Assembly: GCA_018067145.1 (NCBI GenBank)
Contig: JAGPVD010000038.1
Span: 1-48,274, forward strand
Length of the DNA: 48,274 bases
Source: Methyloceanibacter sp.
GTDB lineage: Bacteria > Pseudomonadota > Alphaproteobacteria > Rhizobiales > Methyloligellaceae
Direction: 5' to 3'
Shown here: positions 8,702-17,444 of the stretch, piece after piece
Layout of the letters: every line of letters starts with the position of its first letter
How positions within the stretch are numbered: the stretch's first letter is position 1
Position numbers and translations under genes: made by a program
Notes under the pieces: model-generated
Told to the model about the DNA's origin: nothing
The model's database searches: none
The model's input: the letters and a program-made list of their open reading frames with translations, nothing else

Positions 8702-10279
8702 GTGAACGCCATTGCCAACATGGCGCGGCTGACGAAGGCGGGCGTGAAGCTTGGCTGGAGCGGTGCGCGCGTCCTGCCCGAGCATGTCAATTTGCCGGGT
8801 CCGCTTGGTCTGTTTTCTCGCGCTACGTCGCCCTTGCGTAAGAATGGTGCGGCCACCGGCAACCAGGCGCGGCTTTCCAAGGCGCTTACTTCGCTTGGCC
8901 CCTCTTACATCAAGCTCGGCCAGTTCCTCGCCACCCGCGACGACCTCATCGGGCGCGAACTGGCGCGAGACTTGTCGACGCTCCAAGATCGCTTGCCGCC
9001 CTTTTCACAAGACGAGGCGGTGAAGGCCGTGGAGGCGGAACTCGAAGCGCCGATCGATGAGCTCTTTGCCGAGTTCGGCCCGGCGGTCGCCGCCGCCTCC
9101 ATCGCCCAAGTCCACAAGGCCAAGGTGAAGGGCCCCGACGGCACGTTGAAGACCGTCGCCGTCAAAGTGCTTCGGCCCGGCGTCGAGCGCCGCTTCCAGA
9201 AAGACCTCGACAGCTATTTCTTCGCCGCGCGCATGATCGAGCGGTTCCATGCGCCGTCACGGCGTTTGCGGCCCCTAGCGATTGTCGACACGCTGGCCAA
9301 GTCCGTCGCCGTCGAGATGGACCTGCGCATGGAGGCCGCGGCCATCTCCGAGATGGCCGACAACTCCAAGGACGATGAAGGCTTCCGGGTTCCCAAGGTG
9401 GATTGGACGCGCAGCGCGCGGCGCGTGATGACGCTCGAATGGGTCGACGGCATTCAGCTTGGCGATCATGAGAAGATTGCCGCCGCGGGTCATGACCTAA
9501 AAGCGCTCGGCGCACGGTTGATGCAGACCTTCCTGCGCCATGCGTTGCGGGATGGCTTCTTCCACGCCGACATGCATCCGGGAAATCTATTCGTCGATGC
9601 GGACGGTGACATCGTCGCCGTCGATTTCGGCATCATGGGCCGCTTGAGTATGAAGGAGCGGCGTTTCCTCGCCGAAATCCTCTACGGCTTCATCACCCGC
9701 AATTACACCCGCGTGGCCGAGGTGCATTTCGACGCGGGCTATGTGCCGCGCAAACATTCGGTGGCGCAATTTGCCCAAGCTTTGCGCGCCATCGGCGAGC
9801 CGATCATGGACCGTCCCGCATCCGAAATTTCCATGGCGCACCTCTTGGGCCAGCTGTTCCAATACACCGAGGTCTTCGACATGGAGACGCGGCCCGAGCT
9901 GATCATGCTGCAAAAGACCATGGTGGTGGTCGAGGGCGTGGGGCGCGGCCTGGATCCCGATCTCAATATGTGGGTCGTGGCCGAACCCGTGGCCAAGGAG
10001 TGGCTGGAGAGTCAGCTTGGCGCCGGCGCGCGCATCGAACAGGCGGCGGAAGGCGCGGTGTCGGTTGGCCGTTTCGTTGGCGACATCCCGAAGCTTCTCG
10101 ATCGGGCCGAGCGCTCAATGGATGCTCTCGCCACTGTGGCCGAAGACGGCTTGCATCTCGACGGCCAGAGCGTGGCGCGGCTGACAGCGGCCCAGAACCG
10201 CCGGGACCGCTGGAGCCGGCTTGGTATCTGGGTTGGCGCGATAGCCCTTGTGGTCATTGCGATAAGGCTTCTGTTTTGA
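8702..10279 (+). CDS. ubiB: UbiB, ADCK-family kinase-like protein for ubiquinone biosynthesis
   Basis: UbiB is an atypical kinase/ATPase needed for ubiquinone synthesis, historically called 2-polyprenylphenol 6-hydroxylase. The 525 residues include the KxGQ motif in SYIKLGQFLATR, the alanine-rich loop AAASIAQVHKA, the VAVKVLRPG lysine, catalytic HADMHPGNLF (about 288-297) and the DFG motif VAVDFGIMG (about 306). The C-terminal IWVGAIALVVIAIRLLF is a membrane anchor. The start is GTG. It follows ubiE by 15 nt and probably shares its transcript. Confidence 0.95.
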   Translation: MNAIANMARLTKAGVKLGWSGARVLPEHVNLPGPLGLFSRATSPLRKNGAATGNQARLSKALTSLGPSYIKLGQFLATRDDLIGRELARDLSTLQDRLPPFSQDEAVKAVEAELEAPIDELFAEFGPAVAAASIAQVHKAKVKGPDGTLKTVAVKVLRPGVERRFQKDLDSYFFAARMIERFHAPSRRLRPLAIVDTLAKSVAVEMDLRMEAAAISEMADNSKDDEGFRVPKVDWTRSARRVMTLEWVDGIQLGDHEKIAAAGHDLKALGARLMQTFLRHALRDGFFHADMHPGNLFVDADGDIVAVDFGIMGRLSMKERRFLAEILYGFITRNYTRVAEVHFDAGYVPRKHSVAQFAQALRAIGEPIMDRPASEISMAHLLGQLFQYTEVFDMETRPELIMLQKTMVVVEGVGRGLDPDLNMWVVAEPVAKEWLESQLGAGARIEQAAEGAVSVGRFVGDIPKLLDRAERSMDALATVAEDGLHLDGQSVARLTAAQNRRDRWSRLGIWVGAIALVVIAIRLLF

Positions 10280-10312
10280 GCTATCGCCGCTAACCCTATT
10301 TCTGGTCGTTAC

Positions 10313-10348
10313 CCCGCGTGACCGGGCAATCCAGTGACCACCCAGGCC
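10313..10348. repeat. Possible fragment of a rhizobial intergenic palindromic repeat
   Basis: The minus strand reads GGGTGGTCACTGGATTGCCCGGTCACGCGGGG. This resembles, from memory, one half of a palindromic intergenic element frequent in Bradyrhizobium and relatives (GGTCACTGGATTGCCCGGTCA type). It lies in the 119-nt gap between ubiB and coaBC and is not a full palindrome here. The identification is tentative. Confidence 0.25.
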
Positions 10349-10416
10349 CATTTTGCTAAGATTAGCGATGAGTGGATCCCTGTTTTCTGAGGGAATGATT
10401 GCGGAGTGAGACGAAA

Positions 10417-11637
10417 GTGAACGGCAAACGCATCCTCTTGGTCGTTGGTGGCGGTATCGCCGCCTATAAGAGCCTCGACCTCGTGCGCCGCTTGAAAGAG
10501 CGGGGCGTGTCGTCGCGCGTGATCCTGACCAAGGGTGGCGCCGAATTCGTCACGCCGCTGTCCTTTTCCGTGCTCTCCGAGGACAAGACCTTCACTGACC
10601 TGTTCGACCTCAAAGACGAGGCGGAGATCGGCCATATCAGGCTGTCGCGCGAGGCTGATCTGGTCGTGGTGGCGCCGGCCACCGCCGACCTTCTGGCCAA
10701 GATGGCGACGGGCACCGCGTCCGATCTTGCCTCGACCGTGTTGCTCGCCACCGACAAGCGCGTTCTGGTGGCGCCCGCTATGAATGTCCGCATGTGGCAG
10801 CATCCGGCGACCCGCCGGAACATCGCCACGCTGCGCGCCGATGATATCGCGTTCGTCGGGCCCGACGAGGGCGAGATGGCGTGCGGCGAATACGGACCGG
10901 GCCGCATGGCCGAGCCGCTGGCGATTGTCGATGTGATCGAACATTTGCTGAGCGTGAAGCAGGTGGGGCCCTTAAGCGGGCGCCATGTGCTGATCACCTC
11001 CGGCCCCACCCATGAACCGTTGGACCCCGTGCGCTACATCGCCAACCGCTCCTCCGGTAAGCAGGGTTATGCGCTCGCGCGTGCCGCCGTGAGCCTCGGG
11101 GCGCGCGTGACCTTGGTGAGCGGTCCCGTGGCGCTGCCCGATCCCGAGGGCGTGCAGCTGGTCAAAGTTGAGACGGCCTACGACATGCTCGACGCCGTGC
11201 TCGATGCGCTTCCCGCCGACATTGCGATTTGTGCGGCGGCAGTTGCCGACTGGCGTGCGTCGCAAGAAGCGGCGCAAAAGCTCAAGAAGCAGAGCGGTGG
11301 AGACGTCACCCTCGCGCTGGCGCAGAACCCCGATATTCTGGCGACCCTGGCTAAGCCCTCGCCCCAGCGGCCGGACATGGTCATTGGCTTCGCCGCCGAG
11401 ACAGAAAATCTCCCCGCCAATGCGGCCGCCAAGCGCCGCGCCAAGGGTGCGGACTGGATCGTCGCCAATGACGTGTCAGCCGGAACCGGCATCATGGGCG
11501 GCGACCGCACTATCGTGCATCTCGTCACCGGCGCCGGCGTCGAGGATTGGGCGCCCATGAGCAAGGATGAGATGGCGACGCGGCTCCTGTCCCGTGCCGC
11601 GGAGACCCTGTCCACCGTGCGTTCGGCCGCCGAATGA
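10417..11637 (+). CDS. coaBC: Bifunctional phosphopantothenoylcysteine decarboxylase/phosphopantothenate-cysteine ligase
   Basis: CoaBC makes 4'-phosphopantetheine for coenzyme A from phosphopantothenate and cysteine. The N-terminal flavoprotein CoaC domain (about 1-180) shows [16 protein letters not shown], the active-site histidine in [11 protein letters not shown], the PAMN motif in [11 protein letters not shown] and the reductive cysteine in [11 protein letters not shown]. The CoaB half carries [28 protein letters not shown]. The track start is TTG 10399. GTG 10417 follows GGAGTGAG and gives the family-like [18 protein letters not shown] (406 residues), so it is preferred. It overlaps dut by ATGA. 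Confidence 0.95.
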   Translation: MNGKRILLVVGGGIAAYKSLDLVRRLKERGVSSRVILTKGGAEFVTPLSFSVLSEDKTFTDLFDLKDEAEIGHIRLSREADLVVVAPATADLLAKMATGTASDLASTVLLATDKRVLVAPAMNVRMWQHPATRRNIATLRADDIAFVGPDEGEMACGEYGPGRMAEPLAIVDVIEHLLSVKQVGPLSGRHVLITSGPTHEPLDPVRYIANRSSGKQGYALARAAVSLGARVTLVSGPVALPDPEGVQLVKVETAYDMLDAVLDALPADIAICAAAVADWRASQEAAQKLKKQSGGDVTLALAQNPDILATLAKPSPQRPDMVIGFAAETENLPANAAAKRRAKGADWIVANDVSAGTGIMGGDRTIVHLVTGAGVEDWAPMSKDEMATRLLSRAAETLSTVRSAAE

Positions 11638-12083
11638 GTGTGGCCGTTCGGGTTCTGCGCCTGCCGCACGGAGAAGGCTTGCCGCTTCCCTCTTATCAGT
11701 CAGCCCATGCCGCTGGCTTCGATCTCGTTGCTGCCGTACCCGAAGACGGTCCCGTTTCGTTAGCGCCGAGCGACCGCGTGCTCATTCCGACCGGCTTGGC
11801 GTTTGCGCTTCCGGAAGGTCACGAGGCGCAAATCAGGCCGCGCTCGGGACTGGCTCTGAAACACGGCGTCACCGTCCTCAACAGCCCGGGCACCATCGAC
11901 GCCGACTATCGCGGCGAGATCAAAGTGATCCTCATTAATCTCGGCAGCGACACTTTTCTCATCCAGCGCGGCGACCGCATCGCCCAAGCCATCATTGCGC
12001 CGGTCACTCATGTGGACATCGTGCCGGTGGAAACGCTCGATGATACCGACCGGGGCGAGGGCGGCTTTGGCTCCACCGGCTGA
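11634..12083 (+). CDS. dut: Deoxyuridine 5'-triphosphate nucleotidohydrolase (dUTPase)
   Basis: dUTPase hydrolyses dUTP to dUMP, preventing uracil incorporation and feeding thymidylate synthesis. The 149-residue trimeric-type protein has all five motifs in order: [36 protein letters not shown] and the C-terminal arm GEGGFGSTG. Its ATG overlaps the coaBC stop by 4 nt. The coaBC-dut pair is conserved in many proteobacteria. Confidence 0.97.
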   Translation: MSVAVRVLRLPHGEGLPLPSYQSAHAAGFDLVAAVPEDGPVSLAPSDRVLIPTGLAFALPEGHEAQIRPRSGLALKHGVTVLNSPGTIDADYRGEIKVILINLGSDTFLIQRGDRIAQAIIAPVTHVDIVPVETLDDTDRGEGGFGSTG

Positions 12084-12152
12084 AAACTCGGATGACGAAG
12101 GAATGATTGGCAATCCCTCCCATGTTTGCGAGCGATGCCCTACATTCCAGCT

Positions 12153-12977
12153 ATGCTCACCCCTGACGAGATCAAACGCTATAAGCGCCATCTGGTGCTG
12201 AAAGAGATCGGCGGCGAAGGCCAGCAGCGGCTCAAAGCCGCGCGCGTCCTCGTGGTTGGCGCTGGCGGACTTGGTTCGCCGCTCATTCTCTATCTTGCCG
12301 CGGCGGGCGTCGGCACCATCGGCATTATCGATGATGACCGCGTCAGCCTCGACAATCTTCAGCGGCAGATCGTCCACGACACCAATGCGGTGGGCGCGCC
12401 GAAGACCAAGAGCGCGGCGGCGACTATCGCGCGCCTCAACCCAAATGTGGAGACGCAGCTCTATTCCACGCGGCTCGTACCGGAGAACGCGCTCGCCATC
12501 ATTTCCGGCTTCGACATCGTCGCTGACGGCTCCGACAATTTCGCCACGCGCTATCTCGTCAACGACGCCTGCTACCTCGCCAAGCTGCCGCTGGTGTTCG
12601 CTGCTGTCGGCCCGTTCGACGGTCAGCTGACCACGTTCCGCGCCTTCGAGATCGGTGAGGATGGCAATCCCCGTCCGTCTTATCGCTGCCTATTCCCGCA
12701 AAGCCCGCCGGACGGCACCGTCCCAGCCTGCTCCGAGGCCGGCATTCTTGGCGCCGTGGCTGGCGTCATCGGCAGCCTCCAGGCGGTGGAGGTGGTGAAA
12801 GAGCTGCTCGGAATCGGCGAGAGCCTGGTGGGCCGGCTGCTTCTCTATGATGCGCTTCAGGCGCGGGTCTCCACGGTTTCCTATGGCTGGGACCCCGAAA
12901 GCCCACTAAATGGCCGAAATCCGCGATTTAAGGACCTGTCCCATCACCGCCAGGAGGTCGTGGGGTCGAAGGGATAG
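12153..12977 (+). CDS. MoeB/ThiF/HesA-family E1-like adenylyltransferase lacking zinc cysteines
   Basis: Members adenylate the C-terminal glycine of ubiquitin-like sulfur carriers (MoaD, ThiS). The 274-residue protein keeps the nucleotide loop VVGAGGLGSP (about 34-43), DNLQRQ (67-72), SDNFATRYLVND (127-138) and VPACSEAGILG (190-200). The zinc site of E. coli MoeB is degraded: the first CxxC reads SYRC (176-179), and the C-terminal CxxC is replaced by WDPESPLNGRNPRFKDLS. At most one of four ligands remains. The track begins at TTG 12126; I prefer ATG 12153 because MLTPDEIKRYKRHL matches family N-termini. The partner carrier is not in the window, so MoeB versus ThiF is unresolved. Confidence 0.85.
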   Translation: MLTPDEIKRYKRHLVLKEIGGEGQQRLKAARVLVVGAGGLGSPLILYLAAAGVGTIGIIDDDRVSLDNLQRQIVHDTNAVGAPKTKSAAATIARLNPNVETQLYSTRLVPENALAIISGFDIVADGSDNFATRYLVNDACYLAKLPLVFAAVGPFDGQLTTFRAFEIGEDGNPRPSYRCLFPQSPPDGTVPACSEAGILGAVAGVIGSLQAVEVVKELLGIGESLVGRLLLYDALQARVSTVSYGWDPESPLNGRNPRFKDLSHHRQEVVGSKG

Positions 12978-13012
12978 GCAGGCGTTAACCAGTTTTCTCT
13001 ACCAAGGCGCGC

Positions 13013-14281
13013 GTGAGCACGGGAACCATCACCACAAATTGTGCAATCGCCGGCGGCGGCCCCGCCGGGGTCATGCTGGGCTATCTCCTGGCAAGAGCTG
13101 ACGTCGACGTCGTCGTGCTCGAAAAGCACGCCGATTTCTTCCGCGACTTCCGCGGGGACACCATCCACCCCTCGACGCTTGAGGTCATGCACGAGCTTGG
13201 CTTGCTCGATGACTTCTTGAAGCGGCCGCACCAGGAAGTGGCAGAGCTTGGCGCCAAGATCGGCGACGAGTTCGTCACCATTGCCGACTTCTCGCATCTT
13301 CCGACCCACAGCAAATTTCTCGCCTTCATGCCGCAATGGGAGTTCCTCGACTTTCTCGCCCAAGCCGGCAAGCGCTATTCCACATTCCATCTCCATATGC
13401 AGGCGGAGGTGGACGAGCTTCTGACAGACGGCGACCGGGTCGTCGGTCTGAAGGCGGCGACGCCGCAAGGCGATCTGGAAGTTCGCGCCGATCTCGTAAT
13501 CGGTACCGACGGCAGACATTCCACGGTGCGCCAGCTTTCTGGCCTCGAGGTCGAAGATCGTGGCGCACCCATGGACGTGCTGTGGCTGCGCCTATCCAAG
13601 AAGCCCGAGGACGGAGCGGAGACCTTGGGCCGTATCGAGTCCGGCCGGTTCTTCATCATGATCGACCGTGGCGATTACTGGCAGTGCGCCTTCGTCATCG
13701 CTAAAGGCGGCTTCAACGAGCTGCGCCGCAAGGGGCTGGAGGCGTTCCGTCTTGCCCTGGTCGCGCTGGAACCGACATTGTCCGACAGCGTGCGCGAGAT
13801 CACGTCTTGGGACGACGTGAAGCTGCTCAGCGTGCGGGTCGACCGCCTGAAGCAATGGTACAAGCCAGGCCTGCTTTGCATCGGTGACGCGGCGCATGCC
13901 ATGTCGCCGGTCGGCGGCGTCGGCATCAATCTCGCCATTCAGGATGCGGTCGCCACCGCCAATATTCTGGCCACCCCGTTGCGCGACGGCACGGTCACGG
14001 AAGAGGATCTGCGTAAGGTACAGAAGCGGCGGCAATGGCCCACAGAGATGACGCAAGCGCTTCAGATCGCCATCCAGAACCGCGTAATTTCCAACGTTCT
14101 TTCCATGACAAAGCGGCCAAAGCCGCCCTTTGCCGTGAAGATGCTCGACCGCTTTCCATGGCTGCGGCGCTTCCCGGCCCGGCTCGTCGGCATGGGCTTC
14201 CGGCCCGAGCACGTGGAAACTGAAGAGGCCTCCGCTGCGGAGGCCCCTAAAGCCGATGCCTCTTCCAGCACGGCCGACTAG
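13013..14281 (+). CDS. FAD-dependent monooxygenase (UbiH/PHBH superfamily)
   Basis: This is a class A flavoprotein hydroxylase-like protein of 422 residues. It has the dinucleotide motif AIAGGGPAG (about 11-19), the DG motif VIGTDGRHS (about 162-170) and the ribityl-binding GD motif CIGDAAHAMSPVGGVGINLAIQDA (around 289-312). No membrane segment is seen. The GTG start follows AAGG at a usable distance. Substrate cannot be read from sequence. It does not look like canonical UbiH or UbiF, though proximity to ubiE/ubiB makes a quinone-related or aromatic substrate conceivable. It is convergent with the hydroxyacid dehydrogenase gene, 18 nt away. Confidence 0.88.
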   Translation: MSTGTITTNCAIAGGGPAGVMLGYLLARADVDVVVLEKHADFFRDFRGDTIHPSTLEVMHELGLLDDFLKRPHQEVAELGAKIGDEFVTIADFSHLPTHSKFLAFMPQWEFLDFLAQAGKRYSTFHLHMQAEVDELLTDGDRVVGLKAATPQGDLEVRADLVIGTDGRHSTVRQLSGLEVEDRGAPMDVLWLRLSKKPEDGAETLGRIESGRFFIMIDRGDYWQCAFVIAKGGFNELRRKGLEAFRLALVALEPTLSDSVREITSWDDVKLLSVRVDRLKQWYKPGLLCIGDAAHAMSPVGGVGINLAIQDAVATANILATPLRDGTVTEEDLRKVQKRRQWPTEMTQALQIAIQNRVISNVLSMTKRPKPPFAVKMLDRFPWLRRFPARLVGMGFRPEHVETEEASAAEAPKADASSSTAD

Positions 14282-14299
14282 CGGAAGCGCGGAGCGCTC

Positions 14300-15292
14300 C
14301 TAGAACATTGCGGGGTGGACACGGTCCGGCGGCGCATGGCCGTCGAGGAAGGTCTTGATGTTGATGATGACCTTCTCGCCCATGTCGACGCGGCCTTCGA
14401 GCGTCGCCGAGCTCATGTGCGGTAAGACCACGACTTTGTCGCTGCCGAGCAGCTTCGGGTTCACCGCGGGCTCGTGCTCGAAGACATCGAGACCGGCGCC
14501 GGCGAGCTCGCCATTGTCGATCATCCGGGCCATTGCGTTCTCGTCGATCACTTCGCCGCGCGCGGTGTTGACGATATAGGAGGACGGCTTCATCAGGGCC
14601 AGCCGGCGCGCCGACAGCAGATGATAGGTTGCCGGCGTGTGCGGGCAGTTGACGGAGATGATGTCCATACGGGCCATCATCTGGTCGAGGCTGTCCCAAT
14701 AGGTGGCTTCGAGTGCCTGCTCAACGTCGGCCGAGATGCGCCTGCGGTTGTGGTAGTGGATCTGGAGGCCGAACGCCTTGGCCCGCTTCGCCACGGCCTG
14801 GCCGATGCGCCCCATGCCGACAATGCCGAGCCGCTTGCCATAGATGCGGTGGCCGAGCATCCAGGTGGGAGACCAACCCTGCCACGAACCATCGCCAGCC
14901 TTGAGCAGGGCTGCGCCCTCCGTCAAGCGTCGCGGCACAGCGAGGATTAGCGCCATGGTCATGTCGGCGGTGTCCTCGGTCAGCACGCCGGGCGTGTTGG
15001 TGACAAGGATCGAACGGTTCCTTGCGGTATCGAGGTCGATATTGTCGACGCCGGTGCCGAATTGGGCGATCAGTTTGAGGTTGGGCCCCGCCTGGCTCAG
15101 CACGGTACGGTCGATGCGATCGGTGACCGTCGGCACGAGCACGTCGGCGGTTTTGACCGCCTCGATCAGCTCTTCCTGCGAAAACGGCTTGTCGTCGATA
15201 TTGAGCCGCGCATCAAATAGCTCCCTGAGCCGTGTTTCCACGACGTCCGGCAGTTTGCGCGTGATGATTACGAGCGGTCGATCAGAAGCCAT
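14300..15292 (-). CDS. D-2-hydroxyacid dehydrogenase (glyoxylate/hydroxypyruvate reductase type)
   Basis: This is an NAD(P)-dependent reductase of 2-keto acids to D-2-hydroxy acids. Its 330 residues contain the Rossmann motif GIVGMGRIG (about 156-164) and the catalytic triad regions: TARGEVID (Arg about 245), LDVFEHEP (Glu about 272-274) and LPHMSSAT (His about 292). The best family match by eye is GyaR/glycerate dehydrogenase, used for glyoxylate or hydroxypyruvate reduction; in methylotrophic relatives this is the serine-cycle step, but no serine-cycle neighbours are present. Cofactor preference is unclear. It is divergent from the SH3 protein gene across 242 nt. Confidence 0.9.
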   Translation of the reverse strand: MASDRPLVIITRKLPDVVETRLRELFDARLNIDDKPFSQEELIEAVKTADVLVPTVTDRIDRTVLSQAGPNLKLIAQFGTGVDNIDLDTARNRSILVTNTPGVLTEDTADMTMALILAVPRRLTEGAALLKAGDGSWQGWSPTWMLGHRIYGKRLGIVGMGRIGQAVAKRAKAFGLQIHYHNRRRISADVEQALEATYWDSLDQMMARMDIISVNCPHTPATYHLLSARRLALMKPSSYIVNTARGEVIDENAMARMIDNGELAGAGLDVFEHEPAVNPKLLGSDKVVVLPHMSSATLEGRVDMGEKVIINIKTFLDGHAPPDRVHPAMF

Positions 15293-15383
15293 AACTTATC
15301 CCGTCAGGAGGCTAGCGGCGGGGAGGATTCCCCGAAAGGCGATTATCAGATGCTTGTTTTGCGCGCTTTGTCTAACAGAAGGG

Positions 15384-15400
15384 GCTTTACGAGATAAAGC
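15384..15400. promoter_or_regulatory. Dyad GCTTTA-N5-TAAAGC in divergent intergenic region
   Basis: A perfect 6-bp inverted repeat with a 5-bp spacer lies in the 242-nt region between the divergent hydroxyacid dehydrogenase and SH3 protein genes. The 17-bp length with short spacer fits a dimeric repressor operator. No regulator can be named, and the rest of the region shows no ORF. Confidence 0.3.
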
Positions 15401-15534
15401 GTCATATTGGCCTCAGGCCGGGAAATTGTCTGGAGCCACGATCCTTTCACTTTTCTCGGTCATTCAGAGAGTGCCGATTCGGATTTTCAGCCCTATCGGC
15501 GAGGATATCAGGGTGCCAAGACGGGGGTGAGACG

Positions 15535-16086
15535 GTGCGCAATCGCGCTTTAATCGGAATTGGGTTGGCCTTGAGCCTCGCCTTCGCGGCGAGCCCAGGG
15601 AATGCGGCCGACGACGGCGTCAAAAAGCCGGCGAGGACAGTCGGGTCCAAGACTGGCTTGGCTTTGCCGCGCTATGTCAGCCTCAAGTCGGACAAGGTCA
15701 ATGTCCGCCGCGGTCCAAACACCGATCAGCCGGTGGTCTGGGTCTTCTCCCGCGCGGGCCTTCCGGTCGAGATTTTTGCCGAATCCGAGAATTGGCGCCG
15801 CGTGCGCGACAGCGATGGGGCCGAAGGCTGGGTATTCCACAGCCTGTTGAGCGGCCGGCGCACCGTGCTCATCAGCCCCTGGGCCAAGGGCCAGGGGCAG
15901 GAAAGCGTCAAGCTTCACGATGGTCAGTCTACGGGGTCCAGCACCGTGGCTGAGCTTCAGTCCGGCGTGATCGGTGACATCGTGGAATGCGACGGCGAGT
16001 GGTGCGAGCTCACGATCGACAAATATTCCGGCTATGTGGAGCAGGGCAAGCTCTGGGGCGTCTATCGCGACGAAAAGGTCGAGTAA
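15535..16086 (+). CDS. Exported SH3-domain protein
   Basis: This is a 183-residue protein with an N-terminal Sec signal (RNRALIGIGLALSLAFAASPGNAAD, likely cleaved after NAA) and two bacterial SH3-like modules. The first (about 44-110) carries the hallmark VNVRRGPNTDQPVVWV ... WRRVRDSDGAEGWVFHSLLSG. The second (about 120-175) contains ECDGEWCELTIDKYSGYVEQGKLWGVY. SH3b modules in exported proteins usually bind peptidoglycan or envelope peptides, so a periplasmic envelope role is inferred. The start is GTG shortly after GGGGGTGAGA. It is convergent with irr. Confidence 0.88.
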   Translation: MRNRALIGIGLALSLAFAASPGNAADDGVKKPARTVGSKTGLALPRYVSLKSDKVNVRRGPNTDQPVVWVFSRAGLPVEIFAESENWRRVRDSDGAEGWVFHSLLSGRRTVLISPWAKGQGQESVKLHDGQSTGSSTVAELQSGVIGDIVECDGEWCELTIDKYSGYVEQGKLWGVYRDEKVE

Positions 16087-16143
16087 GCGCCTCTCCCGCG
16101 ATGGTCACGCAGTCGATAGTGTCTGGCTAAGGATTAAAGGGGT

Positions 16144-16599
16144 CTAGCTGCCGGGTTTGTCGACGAGCCGCACAAGCACATCGACGCGGGAGATGACCTT
16201 GCCCTCAGGAGCCTCTGGCAGGCCCTCAATGTTGAGGGCGCCGGTGTCGATATCCAGAAGCTTGCCGGAACGCTCGCAGAAAAAGTGGTAGTGATTCGAC
16301 GTGTTGGTGTCGAAATAGGTCTTGGCGCCTTCGACCGCGACCTCCCGGAGGAGTCCGGCGCCAGTGAACTGGTGGAGCGTGTTGTATACGGTGGCGAGCG
16401 ACACCGGGACTTTGACGGTCAAAGCTTCTTCGTGCAGCCGTTCGGCAGTAACGTGCCGATCGCCTTCGGCAAATAGCAGACGAGCCAATGCGACCCGCTG
16501 ACGCGTCGGCCTAAGCCCCGCGCCGCGCAAAATCTCGGCAACGTCTCCAGTCACTGTCTCGACCGCCGCGTCATGCGGCTCCTGTAGCGATTTTTCCAT
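16144..16599 (-). CDS. irr: Fur-family iron response regulator Irr
   Basis: Irr is the haem-responsive Fur-family regulator that governs iron genes in Hyphomicrobiales. The 151-residue protein has the winged-helix DNA-binding domain (about 15-90, with GLRPTRQRVALARLLF and VSLATVYNTLHQF) and the dimer domain with NHYHFFCE (102-109). The HxH-FF-C/E pattern, instead of the HHDHxxC of Fur, and absence of C-terminal CxxC zinc motifs favour Irr. The haem regulatory GCPWHD motif of Bradyrhizobium Irr is absent, as in several other Irr proteins. Divergence from fabA-fabB-fabI is the gene order I recall around irr in Rhizobiales. Confidence 0.85.
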   Translation of the reverse strand: MEKSLQEPHDAAVETVTGDVAEILRGAGLRPTRQRVALARLLFAEGDRHVTAERLHEEALTVKVPVSLATVYNTLHQFTGAGLLREVAVEGAKTYFDTNTSNHYHFFCERSGKLLDIDTGALNIEGLPEAPEGKVISRVDVLVRLVDKPGS

Positions 16600-16627
16600 C
16601 TGACTATCTTATCACGCAAAGGTTGAA

Positions 16628-16645
16628 CCCCTGAAATATAAGGGG
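16628..16645. promoter_or_regulatory. Dyad CCCCT-N8-AGGGG upstream of irr
   Basis: A perfect 5-bp inverted repeat around GAAATATA lies 29 nt upstream of the irr start in the irr-fabA divergent region. The AT-rich centre contains a TATATTT that could be a -10 element on the minus strand. It may be an operator for irr or a chance palindrome. It does not match the TTTAGAA-type iron control element. Confidence 0.3.
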
Positions 16646-16859
16646 AACCCTCGCCCACCGCAACGCCGCGGCCTGGCTGTCTTTTTGCTAGATTGTCCCG
16701 CGCATGGCTCAGGGCAAGGCTGGAAGTTCCGCTTGGCGGCATATTGTCCTGGTGCTAGGTGGGGCACCCCTGATGGCCCGGTCGCGGGCTTTTGGCGGGC
16801 CTTTGACTGTGTTAGGAAACGACCCATATTCTCAGGCTCAAGGCGAAGGATTTAACAGA

Positions 16860-17402
16860 GTGCAGAAACCGACGGTCGAACGGCAGGGCCAATTCGACTA
16901 CGAGGCGTTGCTCGCTTGCGCCAGGGGCGAGTTGTTCGGCCCGGGCAATGCGCAACTGCCCCTGCCGCCCATGCTCATGTTCGACCGCATCACGCAGGTG
17001 CAGGACGACGGCGGCGAGTATGGCAAAGGCCGCATCGTCGCTGAACTCGACGTGACGCCTGATCTCTGGTTCTTCGCCTGCCACTTCAAGGGCGATCCGG
17101 TGATGCCGGGCTGCCTTGGGCTCGACGCGCTGTGGCAGATGCTCGGTTTCTTTCTCGGCTGGCGGGGCGACCCCGGCAAGGGCCGCGCGCTTAGCGTGGG
17201 CGAAGTCAAATTTTCCGGCATGGTCGTGCCGACCGTGCGTAAGCTCGAATATATCGTCGAGGTCAAACGCGTGATCAGCCGCAAATTCACCCTCGGCACG
17301 GGCGATGGCTATCTTAAAGCCGACGGCGAGACGATCTACACTGCCAAGGATCTGAGGGTCGGCCTGTTCCAGGCGGAAGAAGCCGCTCCCGCTGGTGCTT
17401 AA
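16860..17402 (+). CDS. fabA: 3-hydroxydecanoyl-[ACP] dehydratase/isomerase FabA
   Basis: FabA dehydrates 3-hydroxydecanoyl-ACP and isomerises the trans-2 double bond to cis-3, starting unsaturated fatty acid synthesis. The product is 180 residues with [33 protein letters not shown] near the N-terminus. The active-site histidine is in [12 protein letters not shown] and the catalytic aspartate in [17 protein letters not shown]. The track ORF starts at 16704. GTG 16860 follows AAGGA by 9 nt and gives normal FabA length, so the upstream 52 residues are discarded. It heads fabA-fabB-fabI. Confidence 0.96.
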   Translation: MQKPTVERQGQFDYEALLACARGELFGPGNAQLPLPPMLMFDRITQVQDDGGEYGKGRIVAELDVTPDLWFFACHFKGDPVMPGCLGLDALWQMLGFFLGWRGDPGKGRALSVGEVKFSGMVVPTVRKLEYIVEVKRVISRKFTLGTGDGYLKADGETIYTAKDLRVGLFQAEEAAPAGA

Positions 17403-17444
17403 TCCTTTTTTGAATGCGGCACTGAACTTAAGGACGTTTGCCTT

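Noticed and set aside
16704-16859. 52-residue upstream extension of fabA in the track
   Set aside because: FabA proteins start near the GTG at 16860, which has AAGGA upstream. The extension has no family support.
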